Counted from the first letter of the stretch, positions 37,299 to 46,511 are shown. The stretch: 54,957 nucleotides of DNA from Pseudocalidococcus azoricus BACA0444 (GCF_031729055.1 NZ_JAVMIP010000021.1:1-54957), one strand, 5' to 3'. Numbers and translations: made by a program. Notes: generated from the letters alone by a model not told the origin.

Positions 37299-38919
37299 TT
37301 TCCCCAATGCGTTGATTAAACCGGAGATTTTCGCTGTAGTCCACAGGCACGTCAATAATGGTCGGGACATCCTGTTCGAGGGCGGTTTTGAGAATCGGGA
37401 TAAAGTCTAAGGCCGACTCAACTCGATAGCCTTTGAGGCCCATACTTTCGGCCAACTTGACAAAATCCGGGTTGCCAAATTTGATAAATGCCGATTCGCC
37501 AAAATAGCGATGCTGCTTCCACTCAATCAAGCCATAGCCACCATCATTAAAAATAATCGTGGTGAAGTTTGTCCCTTCCCGCAGAGCCGTCTCGAGTTCT
37601 TGGAAATTCATCATGAAGCCCCCATCGCCGGTGACCGCGACAATGTGCCGATCCGGATAGACTAACTTCGCCGCAAGAGCACCCGGAACCGCAATTCCCA
37701 TCGCCGCAAACCCATTGGAAATCAAGCAAGTATTCGGGCGTTGACAGTGGTAGTGGCGGGCCATCCACATCTTATGGGCCCCGACATCGGAAATGACAAT
37801 GTCCTCAGGCCCCATGACTTGGCGGAGATCATAAATCAGTTTTTGGGGTTTAATCGGAAAGCCGTCATCCTGGGCATATTGCATATAGTCAGCCACAATG
37901 TCTTGACGCAAATGCAGGGCGTAGGGGGTGGGTTTATCATGACGGTCGGCCCGTTTGAGGATTTCATAGAGGGAATCGGAAATATCCCCCACGACTTCGG
38001 TTTCCGGAATATAGCTGCTGTCAATTTCGGCATGGGTGGTGGCAATGTGAATTATTTTGATGTTGCTGTCCGGGTTCCAGCGTTTGGGGGAATATTCAAT
38101 TAGGTCATAGCCCACGGCAATGACTAAATCGGCATGATCAAACCCACAACTGATATAGTCCCGCTGTTGTAACCCCACTGACCAGAGAGCCAAGGGATGA
38201 TCGTAGGGAATGCCCCCTTTGCCCATAAAGGTATTGGCCACGGGAATATTGAGTTCAGTCGCAAAATGGGTCAAGGCGGCTGAGGCATGGCCCCGAATCA
38301 CACCATTCCCAATCAAAATAATTGGATTTTGGGCCTGGTTAATCAGTTCGGCGGCGGCCTGAACCGCTTGATAGGAGGCGTAGGTTTTTTCGTGATCGGT
38401 CGTCCTGAGGGGGTTACCCATTGCTTCCATGGCCGCAATGTTTTCGGGTAAATCAATATGGACGGCTCCCGGTTTCTCGGCCTGGGCCAACTTAAAGCCA
38501 CGGCGGACAATTTCCGGGGTAATGCTGGGGCGAACGATTTGGGCATTCCACTTCGTAACCGGAGCGAACATGGCCACGAGGTCTAGGTATTGATGGGATT
38601 CAATGTGCATCCGGTCAGTCCCCACTTGTCCGGTGATGGCCACTAGGGGCGCACCATCCAAATTGGCATCAGCCACTCCGGTCATCAAGTTGGTTGCCCC
38701 AGGCCCCAAGGTAGATAAACAAACCCCCGCTTTTCCGGTTAAGCGACCATAGACATCGGCCATAAAGGCGGCTCCCTGTTCATGGCGGGTGGTGATGAAT
38801 TTTATCGAAGAGTGGCGCAGGGCCTGGAGGACATCAAGATTTTCTTCACCGGGCAGGCCAAAAATATACTCTACCCCTTCGTTTTCGAGGCATTTCACTA
38901 AAAGTTCCGCGGTATTCAT
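37279..38919 (-). CDS. Acetolactate synthase-type ThDP enzyme
   Basis: Thiamine-diphosphate enzyme that probably condenses two pyruvates to acetolactate. It has 546 residues. The catalytic glutamate lies in RHEQGAAFMADVYGRL (residues 45-60); STLGPGATNLMTGVADANLDG is the next conserved block; the ThDP-binding motif begins GDGGFMMNFQELETA and continues to NDGGYGLIEWKQ. No regulatory small subunit gene is adjacent, and the protein resembles the catabolic (AlsS-like) or second cyanobacterial isoform more than the main IlvB. Activity is inferred from family. It stands alone. Confidence 0.85.
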   Translation of the reverse strand: MNTAELLVKCLENEGVEYIFGLPGEENLDVLQALRHSSIKFITTRHEQGAAFMADVYGRLTGKAGVCLSTLGPGATNLMTGVADANLDGAPLVAITGQVGTDRMHIESHQYLDLVAMFAPVTKWNAQIVRPSITPEIVRRGFKLAQAEKPGAVHIDLPENIAAMEAMGNPLRTTDHEKTYASYQAVQAAAELINQAQNPIILIGNGVIRGHASAALTHFATELNIPVANTFMGKGGIPYDHPLALWSVGLQQRDYISCGFDHADLVIAVGYDLIEYSPKRWNPDSNIKIIHIATTHAEIDSSYIPETEVVGDISDSLYEILKRADRHDKPTPYALHLRQDIVADYMQYAQDDGFPIKPQKLIYDLRQVMGPEDIVISDVGAHKMWMARHYHCQRPNTCLISNGFAAMGIAVPGALAAKLVYPDRHIVAVTGDGGFMMNFQELETALREGTNFTTIIFNDGGYGLIEWKQHRYFGESAFIKFGNPDFVKLAESMGLKGYRVESALDFIPILKTALEQDVPTIIDVPVDYSENLRFNQRIGEITCSYE

Positions 38920-39147
38920 GTCGTGTCACACCAATGATTTAAGTCAGGCAGGCCAGAAGTTATCCCAGGCCAGGAAATTAGCCATATGCTTGCGAACAGG
39001 GGCCGAGATACAAAAATTTAGAAAAGCCAACTTGTATCCGGTGTTAATTGTTTATCAATCACTTGTCTGAATCAATGGCTAATCAATTAAAAACGCTCAC
39101 ACCTGTTCATTTCTACTCTACTCTTGGATTTAGGGGGATGCCAAAAT

Positions 39148-39480
39148 TTAAGAAAATTCTTCTAAAATCCATTCACTGGTTCGGTCGCCCAAATCTAAGG
39201 GAATACTGACGGCTTTACCGAGGCGGGGTTTTTCGCGGGTGCGTTCAATAAAGGTCAAAACCTGATCCACACAGCCCCAGGCCTGGAGGTATTGGACAAT
39301 AGCATTCAGATGTTGCCGATACTCCAATTCATCACTGGGAAATGAGGCCTGTTCGAGGTAGCGCCACATGACTTGGAGGAATATCTTCCCCTGAGTTCGC
39401 CGCAATTGCAGATCATAGGAACGCCCCCATTTATCTAGGATTTTTTGGTGTAACTCAGCCCCGGTCATGGTTTCTGACAT
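39148..39480 (-). CDS. DUF3067 family protein
   Basis: A 110-residue protein of a family restricted to cyanobacteria and plants. Conserved segments are MTGAELHQKILDKWGRSYDL, LRRTQGKIFLQVMWRYLEQ and REKPRLGKAVSIPLDLG. The start may be ATG 39480 or the fifth codon, ATG 39468. The function is unknown; plant relatives are reported to be chloroplast proteins. It sits between the acetolactate-synthase-type gene and nhaA, all on the minus strand. Confidence 0.88.
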   Translation of the reverse strand: MSETMTGAELHQKILDKWGRSYDLQLRRTQGKIFLQVMWRYLEQASFPSDELEYRQHLNAIVQYLQAWGCVDQVLTFIERTREKPRLGKAVSIPLDLGDRTSEWILEEFS

Positions 39481-39536
39481 TAGATGCTAGGTGTTATGTC
39501 TCTCCTGCTTTATTGTGACTCACGGTTACGGTCGCG

Positions 39537-40916
39537 TTACTCAGCGGTTGTCAATGATGTATTAGTGAGTGAGGGTTGCCCAGGCCTGGGGAGGAGCCAC
39601 ACCAACAGCAGCATTCCTAACCCTGCGCTCACCATAGAAGCAATCAAAATCCCCAGTTTAGCTGCATCTAAGAGAGCCCCAGTCAAGGCCAGGCCAGCAA
39701 TAAACAAGGACATCGTAAACCCAATCCCGGCCAAAATCCCACTCGCCCCCAATATTCCCCAGGTAATGTCATCAGGCAACTTGGCCCACCCTAGCAACAC
39801 CGCCACCCCACTAAAAAGCAGAATCCCCACTGGTTTCCCAACAGTAAGACCGAGAACCAAGGCAATGACAATAGATTCCCTAAAACCCGCCCCTTGAATT
39901 GGAATCCCCGCATTGGCCAAGGCAAACAAGGGCATAATCCCAAAGCCAACCCAAGGGTGGAGGGCCGCTTCTAAACGTTCAACCGGAGAGGTAGATTCCT
40001 GGGCAGCCACGGTGACAGACTCCACAAGGGCCTGGCGTTCATCTTCCAACAGTCCACTATTGCCCTGGAGAACATCCCCTAATTTTTGGACAAACTCTGC
40101 CAAGAGTCCCTGACTGATCCAGGCCTGGGCCGGTGTCATCACCCCCAAAATAACCCCCGCAATTGTGGCATGGACACCCGACTCATGGAACCCCAACCAC
40201 ACCCCCAGGCCCAGCAGGACATAAAGGGGCAAACTGCGCACACCAATTTGTAATAGCAACCAGATCAAGCCAATACCGCCAAACCCCCAAGCCAAGGCAC
40301 TCAGGTGCAGCCCATCGGTATAGCCAATTGCAATCACCAAAATTGCCCCAATGTCATCCACAATCGCCAGGGTGAGGAGCAGCACCCGTAAACTTTTCGG
40401 CACCCGGGATCCCAAAATCGCCAAACAACCGACAACAAAGGCAATATCTGTGGCCATCGGCATCCCCCAACCCCGTTGTCCTGCTTCCCCCCATTGCAAG
40501 ACCAGATATAAGGCCGCCGGAACCACCATCCCCCCCAGAGCCGCCACAAGGGGAATAATTGCTGCCTGTAAATTTTTAAGTTCCCCCAAAACAAGTTCTC
40601 GCTTCACCTCCAGGCCAATGACAAAGAAAAAGACTGCCATCAGCCCATCATTAACCCAATGTTGGAGGGAATAGCTCATCTGCCAGGGGCCAACAGAAAG
40701 ACTCAGGGAAGTTTGCCAAAAGCGCAAATAGGAGTCAGAAAAGCTGGAATTTGCCAAGAGCAAAGCAACAGCCGTCACCAAAACCAGAACAATGCCACTA
40801 GCAGACTCAACGTGCAGAAAGCGGGATAAAGGCTCAATCAGGCGATTCACTGGTTCAATCGGCAAGCGTGGCTCCCGCAAAAGGGTTTGATGATCCTTGT
40901 CCTGGACATTCTCCAT
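39537..40916 (-). CDS. nhaA: Na+/H+ antiporter NhaA
   Basis: Electrogenic antiporter that expels sodium in exchange for protons, important for salt and alkaline pH tolerance. From ATG 40916 it has 459 residues and about 12 membrane helices. The paired aspartates of the ion site are in TLAIVDDIGAILVIA, preceded by MPMATDIAFVVG; FHESGVHATIAGVILG and IMPLFALANAGIPI are also diagnostic. A soluble insert of about 50 residues (ALVESVTVAAQESTSP) lies between helices. A TTG at 40931 would add five residues. Confidence 0.94.
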   Translation of the reverse strand: MENVQDKDHQTLLREPRLPIEPVNRLIEPLSRFLHVESASGIVLVLVTAVALLLANSSFSDSYLRFWQTSLSLSVGPWQMSYSLQHWVNDGLMAVFFFVIGLEVKRELVLGELKNLQAAIIPLVAALGGMVVPAALYLVLQWGEAGQRGWGMPMATDIAFVVGCLAILGSRVPKSLRVLLLTLAIVDDIGAILVIAIGYTDGLHLSALAWGFGGIGLIWLLLQIGVRSLPLYVLLGLGVWLGFHESGVHATIAGVILGVMTPAQAWISQGLLAEFVQKLGDVLQGNSGLLEDERQALVESVTVAAQESTSPVERLEAALHPWVGFGIMPLFALANAGIPIQGAGFRESIVIALVLGLTVGKPVGILLFSGVAVLLGWAKLPDDITWGILGASGILAGIGFTMSLFIAGLALTGALLDAAKLGILIASMVSAGLGMLLLVWLLPRPGQPSLTNTSLTTAE

Positions 40917-41012
40917 TGCCCCTGGCCTCAATGCGGGTAGAATTAGTGCTTAAATCCTAGCAGCCATCACCGAACATAGTTATTAAATTAAAATCCCGCA
41001 AGGAGTAATTGT

Positions 41013-41033
41013 ACAGGTTAACTGCCAACCTGT
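41013..41033. promoter_or_regulatory. Inverted repeat upstream of nhaA
   Basis: ACAGGTT (41013-41019) and AACCTGT (41027-41033) form a perfect 7-bp inverted repeat with a 7-nt centre. It is flanked by direct copies of AGGAGTAA at 41001-41008 and 41040-41047. It has no T-run on either strand, so it looks more like a protein-binding site than a terminator. It lies about 100 bp upstream of the nhaA start and 180 bp upstream of the gene at 41211. Function inferred. Confidence 0.35.
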
Positions 41034-41210
41034 CCTGCCAGGAGTAACGGGATGTTGCCTGAATGTACAAACAAATCATCAAAGCTAAGAAAAGGTTAAG
41101 GACTTAGCCTAAAGGTATGGTCAGTTCCATGCTGAGTAATATTCTTAACACCATTTGACTTTGCTAAGTAAGTTTTGCCTCCTTCTCAGACCCTTACTCT
41201 GGTGACTGCT

Positions 41211-41453
41211 ATGGATATTTATCGCCCTGAATCTGCTCCCTCAACACCGGAAATGATGGCGGAACTCAAACGCCTACAAACCCTGATTGAAAGTGCCATC
41301 GCCGATGGGTATCTCTCTGCTGACGAGATGGCCCGCATTAAACAGCAAATTGCTGCGGACGGCCAAGTGACCTTTCAAGAGCTAGAACTCTATCGGCAGT
41401 TAGTTTTAGACAAAATTACCCAAGGGGAACTGGCACGGGACTTTCAACCCTAA
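41211..41453 (+). CDS. Small helical protein of unknown function
   Basis: An 80-residue protein starting at ATG 41211 (a TTG at 41175 would add 12 residues). It is strongly charged and helical, with LIESAIADGYLSADEMARIKQ resembling the start of a TerB-like or EF-hand-like tandem helix. It has no membrane segment or signal. Similar short proteins occur in other cyanobacteria, but I know no function. It converges on the GTPase gene with 19 bp between stops. Confidence 0.65.
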   Translation: MDIYRPESAPSTPEMMAELKRLQTLIESAIADGYLSADEMARIKQQIAADGQVTFQELELYRQLVLDKITQGELARDFQP

Positions 41454-41472
41454 TCCAAGCCATTGCCCTCAA

Positions 41473-42912
41473 TCAGGCCCGGCTGGGGCGCAGACGTTGT
41501 TGCAGTTCTAACTTGAGGCGGCCCAAGATTTCCGACTGATCCAGTGACGCGAGAATGTCCCGCACGACTGTCTTTGGCCCAGCGACTCCCCAAGATGCCC
41601 CATTGGCTAGGTATTCCTTACTTACTTGCCCAATCGTGTAGGAGGAAAAGCCAGCTATCCCGGCCTGGGTCATCGCCACCGAAACATAGGGGACTAACGA
41701 CGCGCCGCCAGTGGCCGGGGCCGCCAAGCCTAAGATACCTTTCAAGGAACTCAGGCCGAGATTGGCTAACAGTTCACTGGCACTGATGCCCCCCATGGTC
41801 AAGGCGATTTTTTGCAAGAGTTGGGTCGCTCCTTCCCGAGTCATTTCCAGGCCATAGAGTTTGGCCAAGGCTTGAATCATCGTTAGATCAATCACCAGGC
41901 TGCTGACAATATCCACCATTGTGATCGGGTTGAGGGCAATGGCTAGGGCCTTGGCGGTGGCACTTTTCCAAATCAACTGATTGGCCTGGCTATCCCGGAT
42001 CACCATTTTCCGGGCCGTAATTTGGGTGTTGACTCCATCGGCAAACAAGAGCGTATTTAAGGCTACGAGGGCTTTCCCTTCTTCTTGAAGAACTTGCAAG
42101 ATTTTTAGTTTTAAGTCTTCAATTTGGGGTGGCCCAGGGGTTAGCTCAGCCGTGATCCGCCCATCGGGATGATGCACCAATTTGGGGACGAGGGGGGCCG
42201 CTGCCACCATGACAATTTCATTGGGAGTCAGAATGTCCCTAACCCGCTCATCCCGAATTTTGGCATAGATGGCCTGGCGGTCAGCTTCCGGGTATTGATC
42301 CACCTTATTAAAGACTAAGAGGATTGGCTTGCTGGCTTGGCGTAATTCCCACAGGGCCTGGTGTTCCAGTTTCGTCATATCTCCAGAAATTACAAACAAA
42401 ATTAAATCTGCTTGCTGGGCCACCCCTTGCGCTAAGACTTGGCGCGCTTCTCCGCCCACCTCATCCAGGCCTGGGGTATCAATCAATTCCACCCGCGACT
42501 GTCCCAGGCCTGGTAACACCACCCGAGAACTCCCAGAGGCCAATCCCGCTGATCCTGCCCACACTGCCCGGGAACTGGTTTGGGTCACCCCATGAATTGG
42601 CCCAGTGGCAAAGCAATCTTGACCTAATAAGGCATTGAGCAGAGAAGACTTGCCCCGCCCCACCAGGCCAAATACGGCAATATGGACAACCCCTTCCTGG
42701 AGCTTAGTGAGCATTTCTTCTAGGCTATCTAGGGTTTCGGCCAACTCCGCCGCTTCCTGGGGGGCCAAGTCTAACCGTTCCAGAAGTTGATGGAGCGAGG
42801 CCTGGGCCTGGTGGTAATTCAAGTCGGCCTGGTATTGCTCAAGTTCCTGGAGAGCCTGATGTAAGTCCAACTCATGATTTTCTGAAGAGCTATCCTGCCC
42901 TGTGCCAACCAT
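41473..42912 (-). CDS. Dynamin-like/Era-like GTPase with DUF697 domain
   Basis: A 479-residue GTPase probably associated with membranes. After a coiled N-terminus (about 15-75) the G domain has the P-loop GLVGRGKSS at 82-90, DTPG at 145-148 and NKVD at 202-205; a TQTSSRAVW segment is the likely switch I. The C-terminal third contains hydrophobic helices of the DUF697 type (ALAIALNPITMVDIVSSLVID, GATQLLQKIALTMGG), which in relatives insert into or sit on membranes. The specific role is unknown. Family relatives are present in most cyanobacteria in several copies. Confidence 0.85.
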   Translation of the reverse strand: MVGTGQDSSSENHELDLHQALQELEQYQADLNYHQAQASLHQLLERLDLAPQEAAELAETLDSLEEMLTKLQEGVVHIAVFGLVGRGKSSLLNALLGQDCFATGPIHGVTQTSSRAVWAGSAGLASGSSRVVLPGLGQSRVELIDTPGLDEVGGEARQVLAQGVAQQADLILFVISGDMTKLEHQALWELRQASKPILLVFNKVDQYPEADRQAIYAKIRDERVRDILTPNEIVMVAAAPLVPKLVHHPDGRITAELTPGPPQIEDLKLKILQVLQEEGKALVALNTLLFADGVNTQITARKMVIRDSQANQLIWKSATAKALAIALNPITMVDIVSSLVIDLTMIQALAKLYGLEMTREGATQLLQKIALTMGGISASELLANLGLSSLKGILGLAAPATGGASLVPYVSVAMTQAGIAGFSSYTIGQVSKEYLANGASWGVAGPKTVVRDILASLDQSEILGRLKLELQQRLRPSRA

Positions 42913-43111
42913 CTTGGTTTTCTACTCTTATGGAAAGCTGTATCTCCTAGGATACGACCATAATTTCTTCAGCATCCCCCTATGGCAGAGGGCAACAATC
43001 CCTATTAATCCAACAAAATTTCTACCAGGGGTTGACGAGGTTGGGGCGATGTTCTAAGATATTCAGTGATGGTGTATTAAAGAGAACTCAAGCTATACCC
43101 TAGCCTGAGAA

Positions 43112-43117
43112 TATACT
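43112..43117 (+). promoter_or_regulatory. Possible -10 element of the porin gene
   Basis: TATACT lies 80 bp upstream of the GTG start in the 284-bp non-coding region before the porin. No good -35 sits at 16-18 bp, so the assignment is weak. Confidence 0.25.
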
Positions 43118-43196
43118 ACTTTTGCATCAGGAGAAATCAGAGTAAGTATTATATTCTGTACCTCCTAGTAACCGAGTGAGTGAGGAGTAACATATC

Positions 43197-44966
43197 GTGA
43201 AAAAGAATTACTTGTTGGCAGGTAGTTTGAGCCTCTTAGGGGTCATTGCTGGTCTAAGCCCTGCCCAAGCTGCCGCAGATTCGTTGAGCAATTCTGGTTC
43301 TGCTGAAGTTTCTACTGCTAAGTTTGATGCCTTATTAGCTGCTCAACCCAGCGATATGGCTCCAGCCCCCGTTTCGTTGCCTGCTGCTACCCCAGTCATT
43401 GCTGACAATACCAATGTTACCTCTGTCAGCCAATTGATGTCTGTGGAAGACTCCATGGGACAGGTCACTTCTGTTTCCCAATTATCTGATGTCCGTCCCA
43501 CTGACTGGGCTTACCAAGCTTTAGCTTCCTTGGTTGAGAAGTACGGTTGTATCGCTGGTTATCCCGATGGCACGTTCCGGGGTAATCGGGCTGCCACTCG
43601 TTATGAAATGGCTGCCGCTTTGAATGCCTGCTTGGACGTGATTAGCGACCGCTTTGCCACCAAAGAAGACTTGGCTGCTCTCCGGAAATTAATGGATGAG
43701 TTTGCCGCTGAATTGGCCACTCTCCGGGGCCGGGTTGATAACCTCGAAGCTCGTACCGCCGCCCTAGAAGCCACCCAATTCTCCACCACCACCAAACTGT
43801 CTGGATTGGTGACCATTTCTGGTCAATATGGTAGTGCAACTTCTGGGCCTGTCGTTAATGCTGTTACTCCAAACGGACCTATTGGCTCCTTGAACCCAAC
43901 TGTTATTGCTGGTGTCCTTCTCAGCTTAAACACTAGCTTTACGGGCTCTGACCTATTGGAAACAACATTAAGCACTGGTAATGGTGGTCTTGACACTATC
44001 AGCCAGTACAACATTGGTGCCAACAGTAACTTAGCCTCTGGTGGTCCCCTCAACACTCAATCCTACTTCAATCCTGGTCAATACTACTGGGCTGGTTTTG
44101 GCCCAGGTGTTGCTCTTTACCGTTTAGCCTATACCTTTAAGCCGGTTGAGGATGTCAGTGTGACCGCTGCCGCACAATTTTATCCTAGTGATATTATTGA
44201 TACCAATAGCTGGGCTAACTCCCCTGCTAAGGACTTTGGTAGCTATTTCTTCATCAACAACCCCTTCATTGTTCCTTACGCCATGAACTTTTTGGGTGGG
44301 GCTGGTGCTGCGATTCAGTGGAACCCGGGTGAAGGTGGCTTTACTGTTCGCGCCCTCTATGCTGCTGCTAATGCTGGTCTTGCCAATCCTAATGCTGCAG
44401 CCTTCAATACCAGCGGTGGTTTTGGCGGTGATCCTTATCAAGCCTCTGTTGAATTTGAGTATGCTGGAAACATTAACAGCGATGGTTCCAACAACTATGT
44501 TGTGAAAGCTCAATACACCAATTCCCGTACCTTTGGTGTTCCTGCCAATGCTGGCGGTATCAACTTTGAGGTCAACCTTGGGCAATTTGGTATCTTTGGT
44601 CGGGGAGGTATTGCCGGAATTAGCGATGCTGCTGTTACCCCTCTCCCTGGCTCTCAAATTGGCGGCGTAATTATTGATCCGGCTTCTGGTAGCCTAACTG
44701 TTGGAACCTTTATGGCTGGTATTGGCTATAAAGACCTCTTTATCCCTGGTTCTACCTTGGCTGTGGCTGCTGGTTCTCCATTCATTAACGGTGGTGGTTC
44801 TCAGCAAGTTAACGTTGAAGGCTTCTACCGCTTCCCCGTTAGCGACAACATCAGCATCACCCCAATCATCTCTGCGATCATCAACCCCAACACAAGTGGT
44901 GGTGCTGGCTTCAACTCCAACCCTGCCATTGTTCAAGGTGTGGTTCGGACAACCTTCAGCTTCTAG
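43197..44966 (+). CDS. SLH-domain outer membrane porin (iron uptake porin / SomA type)
   Basis: Major cyanobacterial outer-membrane channel. It has 589 residues: a signal peptide cleaved near AQA (residues 23-25), a linker, an SLH domain at about 96-150 (DVRPTDWAYQALASLVEKYG, YPDGTFRGNRAATRYE) that anchors to peptidoglycan-linked polysaccharide, a coiled coil at about 155-195, and a 16-strand OprB-type barrel ending in the aromatic FSF. GTG 43197 follows TGAGGAG. Codons ending in T (GCT, GGT, GTT) dominate, unlike the neighbours, as expected for a very highly expressed gene. A strong terminator follows. Confidence 0.93.
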   Translation: MKKNYLLAGSLSLLGVIAGLSPAQAAADSLSNSGSAEVSTAKFDALLAAQPSDMAPAPVSLPAATPVIADNTNVTSVSQLMSVEDSMGQVTSVSQLSDVRPTDWAYQALASLVEKYGCIAGYPDGTFRGNRAATRYEMAAALNACLDVISDRFATKEDLAALRKLMDEFAAELATLRGRVDNLEARTAALEATQFSTTTKLSGLVTISGQYGSATSGPVVNAVTPNGPIGSLNPTVIAGVLLSLNTSFTGSDLLETTLSTGNGGLDTISQYNIGANSNLASGGPLNTQSYFNPGQYYWAGFGPGVALYRLAYTFKPVEDVSVTAAAQFYPSDIIDTNSWANSPAKDFGSYFFINNPFIVPYAMNFLGGAGAAIQWNPGEGGFTVRALYAAANAGLANPNAAAFNTSGGFGGDPYQASVEFEYAGNINSDGSNNYVVKAQYTNSRTFGVPANAGGINFEVNLGQFGIFGRGGIAGISDAAVTPLPGSQIGGVIIDPASGSLTVGTFMAGIGYKDLFIPGSTLAVAAGSPFINGGGSQQVNVEGFYRFPVSDNISITPIISAIINPNTSGGAGFNSNPAIVQGVVRTTFSF

Positions 44967-44997
44967 TATCTTTAGTCTCTTAAGTTGATAATCTAAG

Positions 44998-45035
44998 AGA
45001 GTGTCTCATAAGTTTGGGGCACTCTTTTAGTTTTT
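44998..45035 (+). terminator. Terminator of the porin gene
   Basis: AGAGTGTCTC (44998-45007) pairs with GGGGCACTCT (45016-45025), using two G-U pairs, around ATAAGTTT, and runs into TTTAGTTTTT. Confidence 0.8.
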
Positions 45036-45089
45036 GATTAGTTTTTGATCAATTTTGCTTTACTCTTCCCGCAAGTGAGTATGAACGCT

Positions 45090-45302
45090 CTAGCTTGCTC
45101 TCAGTTGCTTTAGTTTTTGCTGGATGAGTCTTTCAACTTGTTCAACCTCGGAACTCAATTTTGGAATATCAAATGTCTCAGGAGATGCTTCAGCCGTGAA
45201 TCGGTCAACAAAGGTATGAAATGCAGCCTTATCATCAGGATGAGCAATGACATAAGCCCTTAAATCTCGTTTGCTCATAGTACTAAAGTTAGGTTGGATC
45301 AT
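45090..45302 (-). CDS. DUF6887 family protein (second gene of a two-gene module)
   Basis: A 70-residue protein. The N-terminus MIQPNFSTMSKRDLRAYVIA followed by HPDDKAAFHTFVDRF is the recognisable core of the cyanobacterial DUF6887 family; the rest is a charged helix rich in Lys, Gln and Glu. ATG 45302 overlaps the stop of the upstream DUF6888 gene as ATGA, so translation is coupled. Small paired genes like these are scattered in cyanobacterial genomes and may be toxin-antitoxin-like, but that is only a guess from size and layout. Confidence 0.75.
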   Translation of the reverse strand: MIQPNFSTMSKRDLRAYVIAHPDDKAAFHTFVDRFTAEASPETFDIPKLSSEVEQVERLIQQKLKQLRAS

Positions 45303-45472
45303 AAAAACCTCCCAAGACCATTGCGGTAAATCTTTATTTCTATGTTATCCCCGGCCAAAAGAAACAGATTCCCGGTCCGCTCATCAAGGCGGAGAACAAA
45401 AATGGGAGTAAACGTGTTGGTCAAGCACTGGCAGAGGATCACGCATCTGATAGCTTGTTCGGCTGTGGGCAA
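45299..45472 (-). CDS. DUF6888 family protein (first gene of a two-gene module)
   Basis: A 57-residue protein from TTG 45472 to TGA 45301-45299. It reads MPTAEQAIRCVILCQCLTNT, then TPIFVLRLDERTGNLFLLAG and NIEIKIYRNG, ending RFL. This matches the pattern I know for DUF6888, including the MPT start and the LAG..IEI..Y.NG end. The alternative TTG start is supported by that N-terminus. Its stop overlaps the start of the DUF6887 gene (ATGA). No function is known to me. Confidence 0.7.
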   Translation of the reverse strand: MPTAEQAIRCVILCQCLTNTFTPIFVLRLDERTGNLFLLAGDNIEIKIYRNGLGRFL

Positions 45473-45605
45473 AATTTGGGCTACCTTATGACTATTGACA
45501 CTGCTTCAGAATATCAGGTGGGAGAAAGTAAAGGATCAAAGAAATATAAGTATAAAAATAATAAACTTTATGTATCGAGACTGAACAGCAATTCACTGAA
45601 GATAA

Positions 45606-46511
45606 ATGTTGCCTAGAAAAGCGATTCAAATCATGCCTATCGTATCCCAGGCCTTGGCGTTGGCTGTTTTTGGGGGACTCTTATATTTCTTTTGGGATAA
45701 CCTGAGTTCTAATCTTCAGCGACTCAATTTGACTCCAGGGTTTGGCTTTCTCAATTTCCAGGCCAGCTTTTCGATTGGAGAAAGCATCATCAGCTATCGG
45801 CCGACCCAGAGCTATTGGCGGGCCTTATTAGTGGGCTTATTAAACTCGCTGCGAGTGATTGGAGCCAGCTTAGTTTTAGCGACAGTGATTGGTTTAGCGG
45901 TTGGCATTGGCCGATGGGCCCAAAATTGGTTAGTGCGTCAGTTAGCGTTTATTTATGTAGAAATTCTCCGAAATACGCCCTTATTATTGCAGCTATTTTT
46001 TTGGTATTTTGCAATTTTCTTAAGTCAAGGGAATAAATCAAGTAACTGGGGATTATTTCAGTTGAGCCAGCAAGGAATTGAGTTACCCTTTAGCCTTGTC
46101 CTGTCGCCCGAATTTTCAGCCCTGTGGTTAGGATTAGCTATTTATACAAGTACGTTTATTGCGGAAATTGTTCGGGGGGGAATTCAAAGTGTGCCCAAAG
46201 GTCAGTGGGAAGCTGCCCATTCCTTGGGGTTGCCGAGCCTTGTTACCCTCTGGTTGGTGATTATTCCCCAGGCCATGCGGGCAATTATTCCACCCTTGGG
46301 CAATCAATATTTGAACTTAGCGAAAAACTCGAGCTTGGCCATTGCGGTGGGCTATCCCGATCTCTATGCTGTCGCTTCCACAACTTATAACCAAACGGGG
46401 CGAGCCTTGGAGGTGATGGCGTTAATTATGGCTAGTTACTTGAGCTTGAGTTTAATCATTGCAGCAGTAGTTAATTATCTCAATCGCCGGATGCAGTTGG
46501 TAAGCCACTGA
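45606..46511 (+). CDS. Amino-acid ABC transporter permease, first subunit
   Basis: Inner-membrane subunit of a polar amino acid importer of the Bzt/Nat type. It has 301 residues. A long first part with one helix (about 11-31) and a periplasmic loop (GFLNFQASFSIGESI) is typical for the larger HisM-type subunits of this group. Then come the transmembrane domain and the ATPase-contact loop QWEAAHSLGLPSLVTLWLVIIPQ. ATG 45606 is the start. The second permease begins in its stop codon. No ATPase or binding protein is adjacent. Confidence 0.9.
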   Translation: MLPRKAIQIMPIVSQALALAVFGGLLYFFWDNLSSNLQRLNLTPGFGFLNFQASFSIGESIISYRPTQSYWRALLVGLLNSLRVIGASLVLATVIGLAVGIGRWAQNWLVRQLAFIYVEILRNTPLLLQLFFWYFAIFLSQGNKSSNWGLFQLSQQGIELPFSLVLSPEFSALWLGLAIYTSTFIAEIVRGGIQSVPKGQWEAAHSLGLPSLVTLWLVIIPQAMRAIIPPLGNQYLNLAKNSSLAIAVGYPDLYAVASTTYNQTGRALEVMALIMASYLSLSLIIAAVVNYLNRRMQLVSH

